From NCBI GenBank assembly GCA_949357655.1, contig CASHTG010000015.1, positions 2,418,001-2,482,000 on the forward strand: a stretch of 64,000 nt of DNA. The letters run 5' to 3'. Below the pieces are notes generated by a model that searched no databases, was not told where the DNA came from, and was given only the letters and a program-made list of their open reading frames with translations. Shown piece after piece: positions 61,460 to 64,000 of this stretch; within the stretch, counting starts at the first letter, position 1, and each line of letters begins with the position of its first letter. This DNA is from Parascedosporium putredinis (taxonomy: Eukaryota > Ascomycota > Sordariomycetes > Microascales > Microascaceae). The translations under genes were made by a program, and so were the position numbers.

Positions 61460-64000
61460 ATGCCCACCTTCCCCAACGGCGATAGCCTCCTATCCCCTCG
61501 TCCCGCAGCCCCCGCCTCGGCACCGACTCGTCGGTCCAGCATAACGGCCAAACCCTCCACCTCCGCGATAGATATTCGCCATGCCACCACTCCCGCCGAG
61601 GTGCGCGCCGCCCTCGCCGCCCTCCACGAGCGCGAGGCCGCAATAACGACCCGCCTCGACAGCTTGCTCTCGTCCCAGGTCGACCTGGGCCGGGATCTCG
61701 CCCGGCTCGACATACTGAGGGCGAGCCTCGGGTCCCAGGTCATCGCGACGAGGGCCATCAGCGCCGATATGTTGTCCGGCGCTTCGGACACGGCGGGCAG
61801 GCTCAGCGACAAGGTCAAGGAGCTAGACCTCGAGAAGAGCCGGGTGGAGGACACGCTCGGCGTGGTGGAGCAGGTGGCGGAGCTCAAGGCGTGCATAAAC
61901 GGCGTGGTAGGGTCTATGGGCGCCCCGCAGGACTGGGAGGCCGCGGCCGGGTACATTGCGCGCGTGAGCAAGGTGCCCGAGGATATCGTCCGGGGCCGGT
62001 TTGCCGCGGGGATCGTGCCGAGCGTGGAGGTGCCCGACCAGCCGTGGGTGACGCTGGAGAACGCCAAGGAGAGCCTGTGCAGCCTGTTCCTGCGCGAGTT
62101 TGAAAAGGCGACGAGCGAGGGGGACAACGCCAAGGTCACTAGGTTCTTCAAGCTGTTTCCCCTGATTGGCAGGGGCGACGTGGGCTTGGACGTGTACGGG
62201 CGCTACGTGTGCCAGGGCGTGGCCAGTTCCGCCAGGGCGACGCTCAAGACGGCGCCCGCAGGCCGCAAGGACGGCTACTTTTACGCCAACGCGCTGACCA
62301 AGCTCTTTGAGCACATTGCGCAGATTGTCGAGGGCCACGGCAGCCTCGTCGAGAGGCACTACGGGGAGGGCAAGATGGTCAAGGTCGTGGAGAGGCTGCA
62401 AATGGAGGCCGACGTCCAGGGCGGCATCATCCTCGACTCGTGGAGCGACGAGCGGAACGTGGAGCGCCGCATGACGGACGTCAAGAGTTACCCCTTTTCC
62501 TTTCTCGTCCAGAGCTTCCTGCCGCAGCAGAGGGTGACGGGCACGGCGCGCGTCAACTCGCCGGCCTTGGGCGGCGGGTCCACGAATGTGCGCAACAGCG
62601 AGGACGAGGGGGTGGACATGAAGGAGGTGGACGCTATCCTTAATGAGATATCGGTCATGCTGAGCCGGTGGTCCCTCTTTACGCGCTTCATCTCTGGGAA
62701 ATGCAAGGTATGTTTTTTTGGGGCCTTTCTATGCTTTCTTTTGCCGCCGGACGCGCATGGTCGGCGGTTGACCTCACCAAGGAGCAAAATCTCTAACAAC
62801 TCACATGCATAGGGGCCACCGGGAGCCGAGGAACGAGAGACGACCGTCCTACCCGACGTCATCACCAAGTCAAACTTGAGCAAAAGGTGGCATCAAAGTT
62901 GATGAGCCCGTACAATGCCATGAGCTTGTTTTTCTTCCGCCGATCTGTTGAAAAAGCGTTCCAGCTAGACGAGTACCCGAGCGGGCTTTCGCTCAGCCTT
63001 ACCAAACCTATCGAAGCTAGCCCACCGTACATCATCCTCGCGGTTGACGACGTCGTCTTCATCGTCAACGCCGTGATCCAAAAGTCCCTCGCAACGAGCC
63101 AGAGGGAGGTGATCTCGTCCGTGGTCTCGACGATAGGGCGGGTCATGAGCGTGGACTTTATTGGCATGGTACAGCGCAAGATGCGCGACGAGTCGTACCC
63201 CGTGCGCTCGTGCAGGAGGCTACCCACCAGAAGACAAAATTGTATCCTTCATCGTGCTCATCAACAGCTTGGACATGGCGAACGAGTACCTCGAGCGCAT
63301 CATCCAGGTCAACCTCGGAGTGTCGTCGGAGCAGCCGAACGGGGTCGCTCCCAGCTCCGCTATCAGGGATGCGTTTCCCAACGACCGCGACGCAGGACTG
63401 GTGGCGGCGACGCTTTCCACCCTCCTAGTCGCGTTTACATCCAAGACCACGGAGCTCCTCAACGAGGGCCTCCAAGTACTGTTCCACAACGTGGTCAAGC
63501 TCCGCCTGAGACCCGTCATCTCGGACACATTCCGAGATATCGACTATTCGCTTACGGAGGAGGAGACGGCAGAGGCAGCCCAACTGCTAGACGAGGACGA
63601 GGCGTCGTTCCACGACTTGGTAGCGGGGCGCTTCGAGCGCGGATGGGACCAACTCATGCGGCCGATCTCGCGGCTCTTGACGGCCAAGACGTACGCCACG
63701 CTACTTGACACCACGGCGCGGAACCTCTCGCGGCAGCTGGAGAAGAGGCTATGGGGCTACGCGGGCCGGACGAGCGCGTTCGGGGCGGTGAGGATGGAGA
63801 GGGACTTTTCAGGCGTGGTGAGCGCCGTGGCCAAGGGCAACTACGCGACGAGGGAGGTGTTTGCCAGGGTCACCCAGATGCTCATGGTGGTAAACATGGA
63901 GGACGACGAGTGGGAGGAGGTCGTCCGAAGCAGCGACGCGGCGGCCAGAGGCGCGGGAGTCGGGGACGAGGAGGACAACGAGGATGGCATATTGTGGGTA
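61460..64000 (+). CDS. cog4: Conserved oligomeric Golgi complex subunit 4 (COG4), cut by the window edge
   Basis: Part of lobe A of the COG tether, which docks retrograde vesicles at the Golgi. The start is the ATG at 61460 (MPTFPNGDSLL). Exon 1 ends at 62707, the intron is 105 bases, and exon 2 runs from 62813 past the window. The N-terminal coiled coil (LAALHEREAAITTRLDSLL; KELDLEKSRVEDTLGVVEQV) is followed by the COG4 domain: NAKVTRFFKLFPLIGRGDVG, YFYANALTKLFEHIAQIVE, SYPFSFLVQSFL, then SPYNAMSLFFFRRSVEKAFQ, IVSFIVLINSLDMANEYLER and LSRQLEKRLWGYAGRTSAFG. Frame breaks lie near 62890 (an A run) and 63210. About 812 codons are inside the window, and only the last part of the protein is missing. 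Confidence 0.92.

Overview
The window comes from a filamentous ascomycete of the Sordariomycetes, probably near Hypocreales. Three things support this: short introns with GTAAGT/GTATGT-type donors and CTAAC-type branch points, intergenic DNA rich in pyrimidine runs, and close family resemblance of the conserved proteins. There are no bacterial operons, no rRNA or tRNA that I could support, and no intact transposon.

Layout. 484-2351 (+) is a MOB2-type kinase co-activator. About 13 kb follows without a supportable gene. 15704-17545 (+) is a bZIP transcription factor with a hydrophobic stretch after the zipper. 21120-22962 (+) is an unrecognised, probably lineage-specific gene with a TATA box, a leader intron, 27-residue repeats and an R-x-G-E-P motif. 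Directly downstream, 23030-24860 holds an array of diverged DNA repeats of about 330 bp. On the minus strand come a three-exon glutathione S-transferase (25730-26592), a Sel1-repeat Nif1/Dsf2-like protein (to 30540) and a 5-oxoprolinase (32176-36048). A Zn2Cys6 regulator lies at 38452-41259 (+). A CCCH zinc-finger protein of the ZC3H3/Red5 type (42167-43967, -) and THOC7 (44693-45818, +) are divergent. Tubulin cofactor A (46199-47200, -) converges on THOC7. After a 5.5 kb gap come cohesin Rad21 (52736-54707, -), the Golgi Ca/Mn pump Pmr1 (56765-60213, +) and COG4 (61460 to the window edge, +).

How the genes relate. Most are housekeeping genes with no shared pathway. Two neighbour pairs share a theme: Red5-like/THOC7 (nuclear mRNA processing and export) and Pmr1/COG4 (Golgi function).

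Most important caveat. Almost every conserved gene is broken by frameshifts, yet each frame continues in the family sequence after the addition of one or two bases, often in a homopolymer. The pattern looks like uncorrected base-deletion errors in the assembly, not gene decay. Gene spans are therefore reliable, but exact protein sequences are not. Only the glutathione S-transferase reads through cleanly.
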